Positions 48,866-60,078 are shown, counted from the stretch's first letter. The stretch: DNA of 64,000 nt from Warburgia ugandensis (GCA_035236585.1 CP141127.1:45460001-45524000), one strand, 5' to 3'. Numbers and translations: made by a program. The notes: a model not told the origin generated them from the sequence alone.

Positions 48866-49878
48866 TGTCATGATCTTGCATGTGAGGGGCACTTTAGTTC
48901 GAGAAAGATAGCTACAAATTTTTGCAATGTGGTTTTTATTGGCCTATCAAATTTAAGAATCCACATGCTTACTACACAACATGCGTGAGGTGTTAAAGAT
49001 TAGGTAGTCTAGGGAGGAGACATATGATGCCCTTAAACCCAATCCTTGTCATAGAACCATTCAATATTTGGGGCATAGATTTCATGGGACCCATTCCTAA
49101 TTCTTTTGGGAATTTTTGCATCCTAGTGGGAGTGAACTATGTGTTGAAGTGGGTAGATGCTATACCTTGCAAAACCAATGACCAAAAAGTTGTGATAAAA
49201 TTCTTAAAAGAAAATATCTATGCAAGGTTTAGTACCCTAAAAGTCATAATAAGTGATGGAGAAAAACACTTATAATAAAGTGTTTGAGAATTTAATGTAA
49301 AAGTATGGTGTCAACCATAGGATAGCACCCCATACCACTATCTGACTAGTGGCCAAGTAGGGATATCCAATAAGGAGATCAAGTGGATTCTAGAAAGACA
49401 GTCAATCCAAGTAGTAAGGACTAGTCTATGAAACTTAACAATGCTTTGTGAGCTTATCATATAGCTTATGAAACTCCTATAGAAATGTCACCCTATCACC
49501 TGGTTTATGGTAAGACTTTCCAGTTACTAGTAGGGCTAGAGCACAAGGCATATTGAGCCACCAAAAGCCTCAGTGTTGACTTAGATTATATTAGGACCCA
49601 CTAAAAACTTCAACTCAATGAGTTAGATGAATTGAGGAAAGATGCACATAACTCTGCACAATTATACAAAGACCGATTAAAAGTTACATATGATCACCAA
49701 AGGTTAAGAAAATCCTTCACACCTAGACAAAATGTCATACTGTATAACTCTAGATTGCATCTCTTCCTAGATAAACATAATTCTAGATGGACCGGACCTT
49801 ACATAGTGCGCACAGTCTATCCTCATGGGGCCATCGAGATTGAGAAGAATGGGGAGACCCAAAATGTTAATGTTTAGA
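48866..49878 (+). pseudogene. Athila D integrase, main part
   Basis: Continues from 46948: zinc region H..H in CHDLACEGHFSSRK and CVRC near 48985, then the core with MMPLNPILVIEPFNIWGIDFMGP split across 49024 onward (first aspartate in GIDFMGP), VIISDGEKHL (second aspartate), and SGQVGISNKEI, where the catalytic glutamate position reads glycine (B retains QVEVSN). The C-terminal domain (49632-49877) has YKDRLKVTYDHQRLRK and RWTGPYIVRTVYPHGAIEI. Several stops and shifts lie between 49276 and 49631. Confidence 0.88.
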
Positions 49879-50666
49879 GGTTAAAACATTTTCTAGGAAT
49901 CCTTGTTGCTTATCATCCTAGCACTCATTAGTATGTTTGGTTAAGATGTAAAACTTAGTGCTACCTAGGAGGCAACCCAGATGTTTTTAAAATCTCCATC
50001 TTCTACAACTTTCCATATAAAGTCCTGGGTTTTCAAACATTAGGAAAAATGATTCATTCAGGTTGGGGGTGTAGATGTATATAGATATTTTGATTTTCTT
50101 GAGCTTTTTTAAAAAAAAACATTTTTGGAAGAGTTCCTTACTATGGTGAGAATTGGATGTTCATTATTTAGTAATTTTACTATTTTCCCTTTGTAATGGG
50201 AGTATATGTGATTAGTTTTGCATATTATTAATCTATTGAAGCATTTTATGAAAGGTAATTTTTGGAAAATATTTACACATAGCACGTAGTCAAGATTAAT
50301 AGAGAGATATGACTTAGAGATCTTGAGAAAAATTAGTTGTGACCTATAACCTTGTGAGTTTAGAGACTATCTTCCTTCAAAGAGTTATAAGTAAATCCAT
50401 GATTTTTATAGCATAAGTAATTTAAAGTGATCCTATTATCCTTGTTTTGGTTAACTATGAAGAATAAATAAGAGTAATAGCTTTATTTTTAGAAAATTCA
50501 TTCGATCTGATAAGCTTTAGAAAACCTATGAAATGATATAGTCCACCTTTGTTCAGCCCAAAGACATAAACACTACCTAGTATATTTCATACCACTACTA
50601 AGCCCTTTGTCATTAAGCCTTTCATTCAAAGCCTCACTCACCTTAACCTAGAAAAACTAGTAAAAT
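49879..50666 (+). other. Athila D 3' noncoding region, first part
   Basis: Collinear with B 7260-6540. It contains gaggcaacccagatgtttt at 49968, the internal polypurine-like tract at 50063-50072, and ends at aacctagaaaaactagt just before the inserted LTR. No env-like frame is seen. Confidence 0.65.
50063..50072 (+). other. Internal polypurine-like tract, Athila D
   Basis: ggttgggggtg followed by tagatgtatatag, conserved with B at 7149-7158 and similar to the LTR-bordering tract at 53191-53197. Confidence 0.5.
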
Positions 50667-51034
50667 TGTAATTCTCCGAGCAATTTACGCTATTGAATTG
50701 GGCATTATAAAGGAAATGAACTGTGTTAAATGTTTTACTTTATTTAAAATAGTAAATGAATAAATTTGTAAGAAAACTTGGTACCATTAGATTTTACTTG
50801 AAAAATGGAATCCAACGCCTCAAAGAACGCCGAAAACGGAGTTCGTATGAAGAAGTTACGGCCGTTTAAAGATTAGGGGCATTTATGTAATTTAAATTAA
50901 AAAAGAAAAAGACAGAAAACGTAGGGGGCTGTTTTGATAATGGCACCCCATCTTCTTCTTCCTCTAGATTTCTCCAGAAACCCTAGTTTTCAGAGGATTC
51001 TGCCATCGCCAATTGCTGCACCGCCATAGCAAGG

Positions 51035-51044
51035 CTATAAAAAG
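51035..51044 (+). promoter_or_regulatory. TATA box of the truncated chromovirus-type LTR
   Basis: ctataaaaag, 368 bp into the LTR and comparable with the ctataaatag box about 430 bp into the chromovirus LTRs. Confidence 0.5.
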
Positions 51045-51430
51045 CCGTATCTCCCTCCTCTTTGAATCACAATTTTTCCAACTATTTGAGGTTGGGGTTT
51101 CTGGCAAAAAATTCGAAAAACCCCCACAACGGTTTTCCCTACACATTCCGGCCAAGCCCGACTTAGGCTGGCCATTCCCATCTCTCCACCGCCCCTCTTC
51201 TTCCTCTAGCCTCATCGAAAGTTGTGGTTTTCCCCTTCTTCGTGGGTTTTGGACAGCAGGGGTTTCCTGCAGGCGTAGAGGGAAATGCACCGCCAGAAGA
51301 AGGGCCTCCCCAGCTACCCAGGTAAGCTTCTCTCTCCCTTTTCTGTCCGTTTTACTTCCCCCAGGCTAGATCCATGTAGGATCTGGTTTTTCTAGCCGAT
51401 TTTCCTAGCCGGAAAACATCCCAGCCGGTT

Positions 51431-51790
51431 TCATCTGGCTCTGTGTGAACAAGGCGTCCCAGTGACGCCATGCTTCACATGCGCCTGGGACAGGGTCCTT
51501 GGGATGGGTTCCAGGCGTACGACAGTTCGTACACTATCCCTGGTGCGGCCTTTGGGTGCACACGCAATGTGGGACATGGGTCCTGGCTCAACCAGGATGC
51601 ATAGGGTGCCCTGGGAGCTGAGACACGCCATGCTACACCAAAGGTGCGTCCGTGCGGTGCCATCCAGGACGTGCGTCATAGCACGTCGCTTAGGCATGCA
51701 TATGCGTGTGCAAACATGGTCCCTGGCAAGGCCTTTGGGCGCATGACATGCAGGCATGGGTCCTGGTTCGACCAGGGTGTGCACACGACT
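51431..51790. repeat. GC-rich degenerate internal repeats in the LTR
   Basis: Two imperfect units, about 51528-51600 and 51713-51780, share ccctgg..aggcctttgggYgcacac/gca and gacatgggtcctgg-type words ending in a nearly self-complementary cctggttcgaccagg. The low stop density gives overlapping open frames on both strands, which I do not treat as genes. Confidence 0.6.
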
Positions 51791-52638
51791 TGGAAACCAT
51801 GATGCGCGGACCTAATGAGACTATAAAGTTAGGATTAGAGGACAATTTACATAGTTTAACCATTGAATAGTAGATCCATATCATAGGATCTAGCCTGACA
51901 ATGAATTAGGCAAGGACCCATGGACCCTAAAAGGCAGATCTAGTGATCTAATTTCTAAATAGATCGAAATTGATAAGGACTCCTTGTTATCCATTCATAT
52001 CCAGGAGTTTATAAATGAGACCCAGGGTTGGGTTGAGTGATGAAGGATGCGACTCCAGGAGACTTCAAGGTAGGTGCTCTATCGCTACTAGACTTTTAAA
52101 AAGAGCCCATGATTGTTTTCAGAATACATGTTTTAAGTATAAGTTATATGACTTGTTTAGCATGACTTAATTTCATAAATGAATTTAGCATGCATATGAC
52201 AAATACATTATGCATAGACATGTTTTGAAAAAAAAGATTCTTGTCTGCATGATAAGTACAGCCTTGGCCGATGAGGGTGGGATGATGAGGATAGGCCGAT
52301 GAGGGCAGGCCAGAGAGAGCTGACAGGCTTCTAGGCAGGGTTATGACTTTGAATTCGAGACTAGCATGAGCAGATTTTATGCCTTGTATGCATGTTTTGC
52401 AACCGATTGCATAAATTGCATGATTTACGATGAATAAGTGTCATATGCCCCGTGGAAGCTATGACCGAGTGTCCTCAGGTACCTGGGGACTACACGGTGA
52501 GGAGGTCGTGGGCATAGTGGACCCTATTTTTTGAGGATTTACTTGCATTGCATATGGCATGACAGGAGGTTGGTCGACCATACCATATATCCATGAGTTG
52601 GATTCAGTTGAGCATCTTATGCATATCATTATGTTTAT

Positions 52639-52659
52639 GATATATATATATATATATAT
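52639..52659. repeat. (AT)n microsatellite
   Basis: About ten AT units inside the truncated LTR. The equivalent run in the chromovirus LTRs lies near 15869 and 22964. Confidence 0.85.
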
Positions 52660-52745
52660 GATACTTTTGACTTGGATTATGCGATTCTTTAAGTCATCAG
52701 TATTCCAATTCTACAATTCTGAGAGTATACTTGCAAGGATTTGAG

Positions 52746-53190
52746 GTGAAGACATATTTCCAATGGAATTTAAGCATATTCAGTTAGAAGTCAAAACTTA
52801 TGTGGCTGTACACACACATGCACTCTAAGAAATAACTAGAATGAAATGTCTTTAGTACGGCAATCATTTGTAAAATTATCAACTCTTTCCATTAAGTTGT
52901 GAAAAACTAGTGGAGTACTAATGAATGCGGATTCTCTAAGATAAAGCAGGGGACTTAACATTGGAGAATTTTGTGGGTATATTCATTTCAAATCCTCACA
53001 AGCTATGACTCCTCCACTTAGGGTAACATAATGGTTTAAGGGCTTGTTGCATGAGTTAAGGGTAACATAAGGGTTTAACGGCTTGCTGCATGTGCTAAAT
53101 ACAATTGTGACTACTTGTGAAAGTGGCACTTTGCAGTAGTATTTGTAAAATGATTTTTTATATGTTTTACTGGGAACTAGTAAAATGTTG
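52746..53190 (+). other. Athila D 3' noncoding region, second part
   Basis: Matches B 5985-5571 on the minus strand: gaagacatatttccaatg, aatgtctttagtacgg, aagttgtgaaaaactagt. A local direct repeat of agggtaacataaNggtttaa occurs at 53019 and 53060. Confidence 0.65.
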
Positions 53191-53197
53191 GTTGGGG
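53191..53197 (+). other. Athila D polypurine tract
   Basis: gttgggg within tgttggttgggg, directly before the LTR start tgtgataa at 53198. Confidence 0.7.
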
Positions 53198-55226
53198 TGT
53201 GATAATTTTTAAATTTTAGATAAAAACCACCAATTAGTTACCCACGTGTTACAACTTGTAGGGGTAAATTAGGGATTTTAGACCAAAATTGGTAATACAT
53301 GTGTTTTTGACCTAAAAAAACAAAAGTTTCTATTTTAGATGTCTAGGATCAAATTTAAGGTATGTATGTGATTAGCCATATTCTTCTAGGATTTATTTAG
53401 ATTTTTTCACTTTTTGTAGGAAGTAAGATGATGATTCAACATCCATGATTGATCAAGATGAACATTGCCTAACAATCCTCAATCCAACATGAAACCAAAG
53501 AACAAGATCTTCTTGTGGACCAACAATGGATGAAATGAAAGGAGCTAAAGATGGAAAAAATGGGCCCATGAAGTAAGTCATGTATTCCCACCAACTTTGC
53601 ATGGAAGCTACTTAACCTAACTTAGCCATATAAGCCATGAGAGAAGGTGGCAAGTTAAGGAAAGAAAGCTTACAAAGCCAGCCATGAAGCCATGACAATG
53701 GAGCCTTCAAAGCTAGCCATCTAAGACATCATGGTCAGCTAAATGGAAGGCTATGATTGGATGACATTCAAGAGGATTATCCACAAGTCTTAAGGGACAT
53801 TTTGAAAAAAAATTAAAGGAAAACTTATTAGAATATGGATCAATAGAATGAGAGCCTTCCACTTTTGTTGTTTTCTCCACTTTTTCCTAATTTTTACTCA
53901 CTTTCCACCTAACCACAAAATATCACCACGAATTTGACTTTCAATGTAGGAGTCCTACCATTCCATAACACTCTCACATTAATAATATCCCATCCCAACC
54001 ACACAACCAATCCCCTATCCTTAGGAAAAAAATTAGCCAATGAAAAACCTCCACCTGACCTTACTTTCCTTCTACCTTCCTTTCATCTTCCCATCTCTTT
54101 CCAAATCTATCACCTCACCCACCTTGCTAATTAGTAGGACCAATGATTTTTGAAGGGGAGATGTCCCTTCCTAAAAATGTGGCATCACCTACCTACTCCT
54201 CATCCTAAAGGCAGCCACTCCTTCACCCGTGTTTCCTATTTGAAAACCCTACTTTTCCCACTATCCTAGCCATCCAAATTAGGGTATTATTATCCCCACC
54301 ACACCATAGTATTAGGGTACACTTGAAAAAATATGAGAACAAATAGAAAAACCCATCACAAACCTAAGGTGGGGGATCTCTCTCCACTTAAGAAAAATAT
54401 GCCTATTGGAAGGAGATGCCCTCTCCCAAAGCTACTCCGTTCCAAAATTGAAGAGATATTTAACCTAATCTCACAGTCATGGTGAAAAATTTTCATTATG
54501 TTATTTCAATTAAATCTTATATTCGTGGCTGCTTAATATAGATCTTTTATGCTCAATTCCAGAATTTATCCATTGATTTGCATCAAAGAAGCACCTTTAA
54601 AATTCATGCACACAATCCATGGGATTAAGTGCATGGTTTTGATGGCGACTTCCTTAGGAAGTAGCTTATTTGATGAAGATTGCATTGATGTAATTTCAAA
54701 TAGTACATGATGGTTTAGTTCATTCATGAGTTTACGATCGTTGTCCATGCTTTGTACATGCAATTTTCATAGTTATATTCATGCATAAAGATCAAGTTCC
54801 ATACACAACTTATTGCCCATATTTTGCATATTTCAATTATTTTGTTGAATTTGTGTTTAGTTCTCCACATGTTAAGTTTAGTTGTTTCTAATTTTAACTT
54901 AGAAAGTCATGATTTTAGAAAGTTTCACTTTAAGAAAGTTTAGTTTAGGAAAGACATAAAATTAGAAAGTATTCAATTAGGAAAGTCTTAATTGTAAAAA
55001 GTTCATGTTTTGCAAAAGCTTTCAAATTTAGCATAATGTCCCATGCATTGTGTTAATTTCAAATGTGAGATTAGGTTAAATATCTCTTGAATTTTGGCTA
55101 GGCTAGATAGTTTAAAGTAGGGACCACTAGAATCACATTCATTGAACTCCTCATGGGATCGACCTCACTAGCGTGTTATATTGCAAATCATTCGTGCACT
55201 TACAAGTTAACTTAAAACATACAACA
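53198..55226 (+). repeat. Athila D 3' LTR (about 2.0 kb)
   Basis: Starts tgtgataatttttaaatt and ends gttaacttaaaacatacaaca. It is shorter than the 5' LTR by roughly 470 bp. Beyond it the sequence changes at once to minus-strand Athila RT (element C). Confidence 0.85.
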
Positions 55227-55231
55227 ATGTT

Positions 55232-55730
55232 TTGACCAGTCACTCCTAGATTGTACAAATGCTTTCTTACATTCCTCATCACAGTTAAAATGGCCTCCTT
55301 TGTAAGTAAATTACTCAAGGGCATAATAATTTTGTTAAAATGTTTGATGAATTGTCTGTAAAAACCAAAATGTCTTGGAAAGGAGAAGGTTTCTTTCACC
55401 ATCCTTGGTGGAGGAAGGTTTGCTATTGAAACCACTTTTGCCTTATCGACTTCTATCTCATTGGGTGATATTATGTGACCTAGAACTATCCCACTTTGTA
55501 CCATAAAATGGCACTTTTCCTAGTTTAACACAAGATTCTTCTCATGACACCTTGCTAGAACTAACTTTAAGTGGTGTAGGCACTCATCGAAAGATGACCC
55601 AAATACTAAGAAGTCATCCATAAACACCTTAAGAAATATTTCTGCCATATCAAAGAAAATACTCAACATACACCCTTGAAATGTTGTAGGAGCATTACAA
55701 AGCCCAAAAGGCATACATCGGTAAGTGAAG
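55232..55730 (-). pseudogene. Athila C reverse transcriptase, C-terminal part
   Basis: Two open stretches: 55744-55520 with CMPFGLCNAPTTFQ and the catalytic FMDDFLVFGSSFDECLHHL, then 55504-55151 with GHIISPNEIEVDKAKV and LSNLLTK. The block DEECKKAF near 55275 is read in another frame. Homology ends at the D LTR. The N-terminal part lies on the far side of the solo LTR at 60492-60870. Confidence 0.88.
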
Positions 55731-56142
55731 TGTAATAACCCCAATTTTTGTAAATTGATTGAGAAAAATCAATAAAGTTTGAATTTCAGATATTTTGGGC
55801 TGAAATATTAGGGTTATTTAAAATATACTGTTATAAAAGTATAATCAAATAATAAGATATGTAAAATTGAAATTTAAACTTAGCAAACCCTTCAAAATGA
55901 CTGCAAGCACGACAAATTTCGAATTCGGATGAGAAATCCTTAAGTTTTTCATTTTTTGGACAAAAGGGGTAAAATAGTAATTTTACCCAAAAATCAAAAT
56001 ATTCCAAAAATCAAATTATGAAACATCAAAATTTAGAATGTATTGAGAAATACGAATCCAACGCCACTAAGTACACTCAAATCCGAGATCATGGGAATAA
56101 AACCCAAAGTTTTATGCATAAAGGGCAAACGGATTTTTACAC

Positions 56143-56176
56143 CATGTGGGGCCCACATGGGGCCCACATGGGGACC
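56143..56176. repeat. Short tandem repeat of cacatggggccc
   Basis: Nearly three head-to-tail copies of a 12-base unit (catgtggggcccacatggggcc region), inside the solo LTR. Other E-type LTRs have a single copy near 34340 and 48450. Confidence 0.8.
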
Positions 56177-56342
56177 ACCACGTCCCCAACAACCAATTTG
56201 ATTAGCAGCCCATGTGAAACATGGGTCAACAAAGATCAGCTAGTCATGGGGAAGAAAAGTTAGGCATGGGAGCATTAAAGACTTTCATGCCATTTTATAT
56301 TAAAAAATAACATATTATAATCATGAAAAAGACCCAAAATGC

Positions 56343-56352
56343 CTATAAATAC
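56343..56352 (+). promoter_or_regulatory. TATA box of the solo LTR
   Basis: ctataaatac followed by aaccccaaaaatc, equivalent to 13004-13013. Confidence 0.6.
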
Positions 56353-57002
56353 AACCCCAAAAATCTTCCAAAAATCCTCATACAATCCCCACGAAATTAT
56401 CTTCAATCTCCTTGAAAAATTAGATCTAGAATCCCTCTCAAAACCCCAAAATTTCCAAGAGCTAAATCTCTTTCCAATTTGTTTTTCTTTTTAGATTAGA
56501 ACAAGAGACCTAAATTCAATTAGGCACTCTGTTCTAGATCTAATTTGATCAATTCCACCGTCCAAAACATCCCAGCACATCTATTCTACAAAACCCCCAA
56601 AGGAATTTCAAGATCCAACGGTTCAAACAACGGTATTTACGCGAAAGGTGGATTTTAGGCTATATCTTCATCAACAAGGTATTTTTTTAATTGGGCATGT
56701 AAATCAGGTTTTCTCCCCAATCAAGTAAGTGGAAATCCTTTTCATATATTTTTAGTATTGTTTTATGTAAATTTTATTTTACTGTAATTAATTTTGGTAA
56801 TAAAAAGATAAAAATAAAGTAAACAACAGAACCCTTAATTAGGGATGATGGCGTGCTCAGATGAGAAATCTCACTGTACAAATCGATCCAGAAGGGTCCA
56901 AAACCCCTAGGGTAGAAGTTTCATCAAAATCAGAGACCTTTTGGGCCCTCAATTGCAAGAGGATTGATTGGACAGTCCAGAAGGGACTGTCCGATCTCCA
57001 GA

Positions 57003-57290
57003 TCAGACGACGCCCAAGACGCCCGCGTGACGCACCGTCGGAACGGCGCGTGCGATACGCGTGGGGCGTCGGCTCAAGTGCGACGAAGGCGCGTTCATAA
57101 AAATGACGAGCGGACGCGCCCAGCGACAGCCCGGTTTGCGGGCGCGCGGACGACGGGCGTTCCGCTCGTCCCGTCCGCGTCTGTGGACGTCCCGCAGTCA
57201 CGCTTAGGCGTTTCTTCCCAGCGGACGCGCCCGATGACCCCTGGTTCGTCCGCTCGGTTCGTTCCGCCTGCCGTTCCGCCCGACTAATCT
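57003..57290. other. CpG-rich block in the solo LTR
   Basis: About 290 bp dense in CG, with repeated gcggacgcgccc and gacgcccg words. It sits between cagatcagacg and gactaatctgggcc, where the E 5' and 3' LTRs (near 13665 and 35160) lack it. It yields antiparallel open frames of more than 100 codons that I reject as genes. Confidence 0.8.
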
Positions 57291-60047
57291 GGGCCGTCCC
57301 TTCCTTGGGCCCAGATCAAATCTAGGCCCTAAGAAGGACTGTGAACTTCCAGGATCAGTGCAGAGTCATCTGAACTCCAAATTGAGATCGGAAAGAAGCT
57401 ATGGAAAGCTTGAGACCTCTATTTTCTTATGGAATAATAAAAATGACATTTTATTCAATAAAAACTTTCTGTATTTAAGAATTAAGTTTCCAATTACATA
57501 GATTTTCAAGATCTGAGATGATCGGTATCTTAGAAACATGTTTTAATAATGATCTAATACTTAAATAAAGTTATATCTATGTTTAAATTGGATATATATG
57601 AGATATATTAAGGGATCTACCCTTTATGGTAGAAAAACCCAAAAACAAATACAAAGGGACCCACTTGATCAATGAGATCAAGTGTGATCAGATCCTTGGG
57701 ATGGAAAGAATATATGATGAAATCCAAGGAAATCATGGATGGATTATGATAAAAATAGATCAATGTGATCTTTTGACCTTAATAGAGAAAATTCTCTAAA
57801 TATAACTAAAGTCCTTAATCAAAGGAAAAGATCTAAGATCAAATGGTTGGATCATAAGTAAAGGTTTCTAAAAATGTAAATATAATTAGTTTCATTTTAT
57901 GTTATTATGTTATAAAGCATGCTAGTATAACATTTAGAGTTTAGTATGATATGTGTTCATTCTTATCATAAGGTGCTAGATTTAATTTAAGTACCTTGCC
58001 TCATTTTCATTAAATGTTAAATTAGGTAGTTTTATGCTTTAAATTTATAATTCATTTATGGTTGAATGTTAGTAGTAGATTTACTTGTTATGAGATAAAG
58101 AGCATAAAACATCAAAAATGTATTCTAATGAGAAAGTAGAGTTTCATGACACAAATAAGAATGAAGTACTTTGGACTTAATTAGTAAGGGCTATAGTTAG
58201 TAGGACAATATAAGGATCATCAAATCCTTGGCCCAAATTAGGAAAAGAATAATAAACCCCATGAATGACATTATAAATATTCATGGACTTAATTAAAATC
58301 CATTAGAAAGAGTACTTAGGGTAAACATGCTTATAGGAACCTTATGAAAGGTTGAGCTATGGTCCTTCTAGTGAATGATGAACATAGTGGTTAAGGGGGT
58401 TATCTAATAGAGCCTCGCTCTTCCCCTACCTTCTGTTGACGTTTGTGAGGTCTAAACGCCTCCTTACATGAGGATTGAAGTAATCACTTTGTGTTCACCC
58501 ATTCAACTAATAAGCCTTAGCCAATTGGAAATAAGAGGAGCAGTCTAGATTTAGGCTTGAATAAGCTACCTTCAACCATGCACATTAACTGGTTGAATAA
58601 TAATCATAAGAGCATAAAAGGTTAGTAAATTACCTAACCCTAATAAAAACAGTAAGTAAGATAAGGATGATCAAACAAGATCCATTAGATCTTGGATGAT
58701 CAAGAACAATAAGAATAAGAACACTATATTGTACTTAGTATGAATGTTTAGTAGTATACTTGTTATAGTTCATTAGATTAGATAATCCAAACCCTTGATC
58801 AAAGGTGATTCAAGGAAGAAAACCAAGATCATCCTCCATAGGGATGATCCAAGAACTGAACTTAGATCAAAGAAGAACTAGATGATAGAAGATCTAGGAC
58901 CTTGATCTTTATCAACATGAGTAGATTGTCAATCAAAGGATCTATGAAAGATCAAGATCAAGGAGATGAACATACAAAGACTTAGAGATAGAAAAATACT
59001 TAGATATGAATGATCTAAAGATCATTCTAAACATCAGATCTAGTGATCAATAGGATTGTTCATAATTTATATATTGACAATATGTATGGATGTACAGATT
59101 ACATACATCGGTCAACATCATGGAAGATTGGGAAAAAGAGATCAATCCTTAAAGGTAGGAGGATTTGATGAGTGCATTTACATGAGATATTCATTATTGT
59201 ACTCATGATCTTATGTTGACAAGAGTAATGATAATACTTGGAGTAAATCTCTTGAAAACCTTATGATCCAACAAAAAAAAAAAAAAAACCTATAAGATGG
59301 TTAAGGACTAAACTATAAGTGAATAGGGAACTAGAAAATATTTCAGCCCTAAGTAAACAGACATATGGTCTGATATATATGAAATCTATTTTACATACAA
59401 GCTTGGAGGCTTGTGAGTTTGTTTTAATAGGCATGAGCCTAGGGGATGCTATTGCTAGAGGGGTTATGAGGGTTTGGCCACCCGCTCCTTGAAATTTGAT
59501 GATATGATGATACCTTGCCCAATGAGAGGCTAAAAGTCGGGTGGTGGCAATTATGGGAAGGCCACCACTGTGAAAGTCTTGCCCTCCCCATACGAGCAGT
59601 GACATAATATTTTCCACCGTGGTATCAGTGGTGAACAGGGCAGTTATCCGAGCGCGCTAGTACGGATCAGACTGCAGCATAGCAACCTTTCTGATTATTT
59701 TGCACTATGATGCATATGGGAACAGGCATAGTGAAATGCCTTATGTTATAGCATAATGAAATGCTAGGTAATTGTATATTACCAATGTTTCCCATGAAGG
59801 GAAATTCCCAATATGAGATTAGCTGTAATACTAAATTCTCAAAATAAAGAGAATTGATCAGCTTAGTTGGGAATGATATTTGACTATTTTCACGAATTTA
59901 ACTGGTTTACCCATGAAGGGTATGTATGTATATAGATATACATAACTTACAAAGTAAAGAGTATGTTTGAGGATAATGAGATTATGAAGGATTGGATTTA
60001 CATTGTCAATTATTATGTTTCTTGAATCCCCTACCAAGCATTGCTTG

Positions 60048-60078
60048 CTGAGATATTGTACTTGTTGCAATATCTCAG
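60048..60078 (+). other. Conserved LTR stem-loop, copy 6
   Basis: Perfect 11-base arms ctgagatattg and caatatctcag with loop tacttgttg. The preceding context is cttgaatcccctaccaagca. It lies about 440 bp before the LTR end. Confidence 0.8.

Larger units (their letters stand above)
50667..52745 (+). repeat. Chromovirus-type LTR, 3'-truncated, inserted in D
   Basis: Starts tgtaattctccgagcaat. It carries the module gaatccaacgcc...aaaacggagt at 50810, a TATA box, and at 52440-52720 a block matching the minus-strand chromovirus LTR at 15850-16080 (gctatgaccgagtgtcctcag, ggttggtcgaccataccat). The last several hundred bases of an LTR are missing, and about 550 bp of Athila 3' noncoding sequence (B 5985-6535) are gone as well, so one deletion removed both. 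Splice-like or coding content is not claimed. Confidence 0.75.
36755..55226 (+). mobile_element. Athila element D, plus strand, heavily damaged
   Basis: Athila-lineage Ty3/gypsy copy with 5' LTR 36755-39255, leader, gag, RNase H/integrase, 3' noncoding region, polypurine tract and 3' LTR 53198-55226, all plus strand and in order. Protease and the first part of RT are absent, replaced by about 4 kb of other repeats, and an RT segment lies inverted at 45690-46300. Two LTRs of other families are inserted (46949-48860, 50667-52745). Flanks attga (36750-36754) and atgtt (55227-55231) do not match, so one end has probably been rearranged since insertion. Confidence 0.8.

Noticed and set aside
51013..51784. 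Open frames of 94-118 codons on both strands
   Set aside because: GC-rich LTR sequence with few stops; simultaneous open frames on opposite strands and internal repeats argue against a gene.
49879..53190. Env-like ORF downstream of Athila pol
   Set aside because: Some Athila elements have one, but no open frame, signal peptide or membrane segment is visible here or in B 5571-7260.
36750..55231. Target-site duplication for Athila D
   Set aside because: attga and atgtt do not match even allowing two changes, so no duplication is claimed.
56857..57287. Antiparallel open frames over 100 codons, Arg-rich
   Set aside because: Produced by the CpG-rich block within a solo LTR; no homologous frame in the other LTR copies.
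59261..59617. 118-residue minus-strand open frame ending in a Phe run
   Set aside because: Lies in LTR sequence; the Phe run is the A16 homopolymer read backwards.
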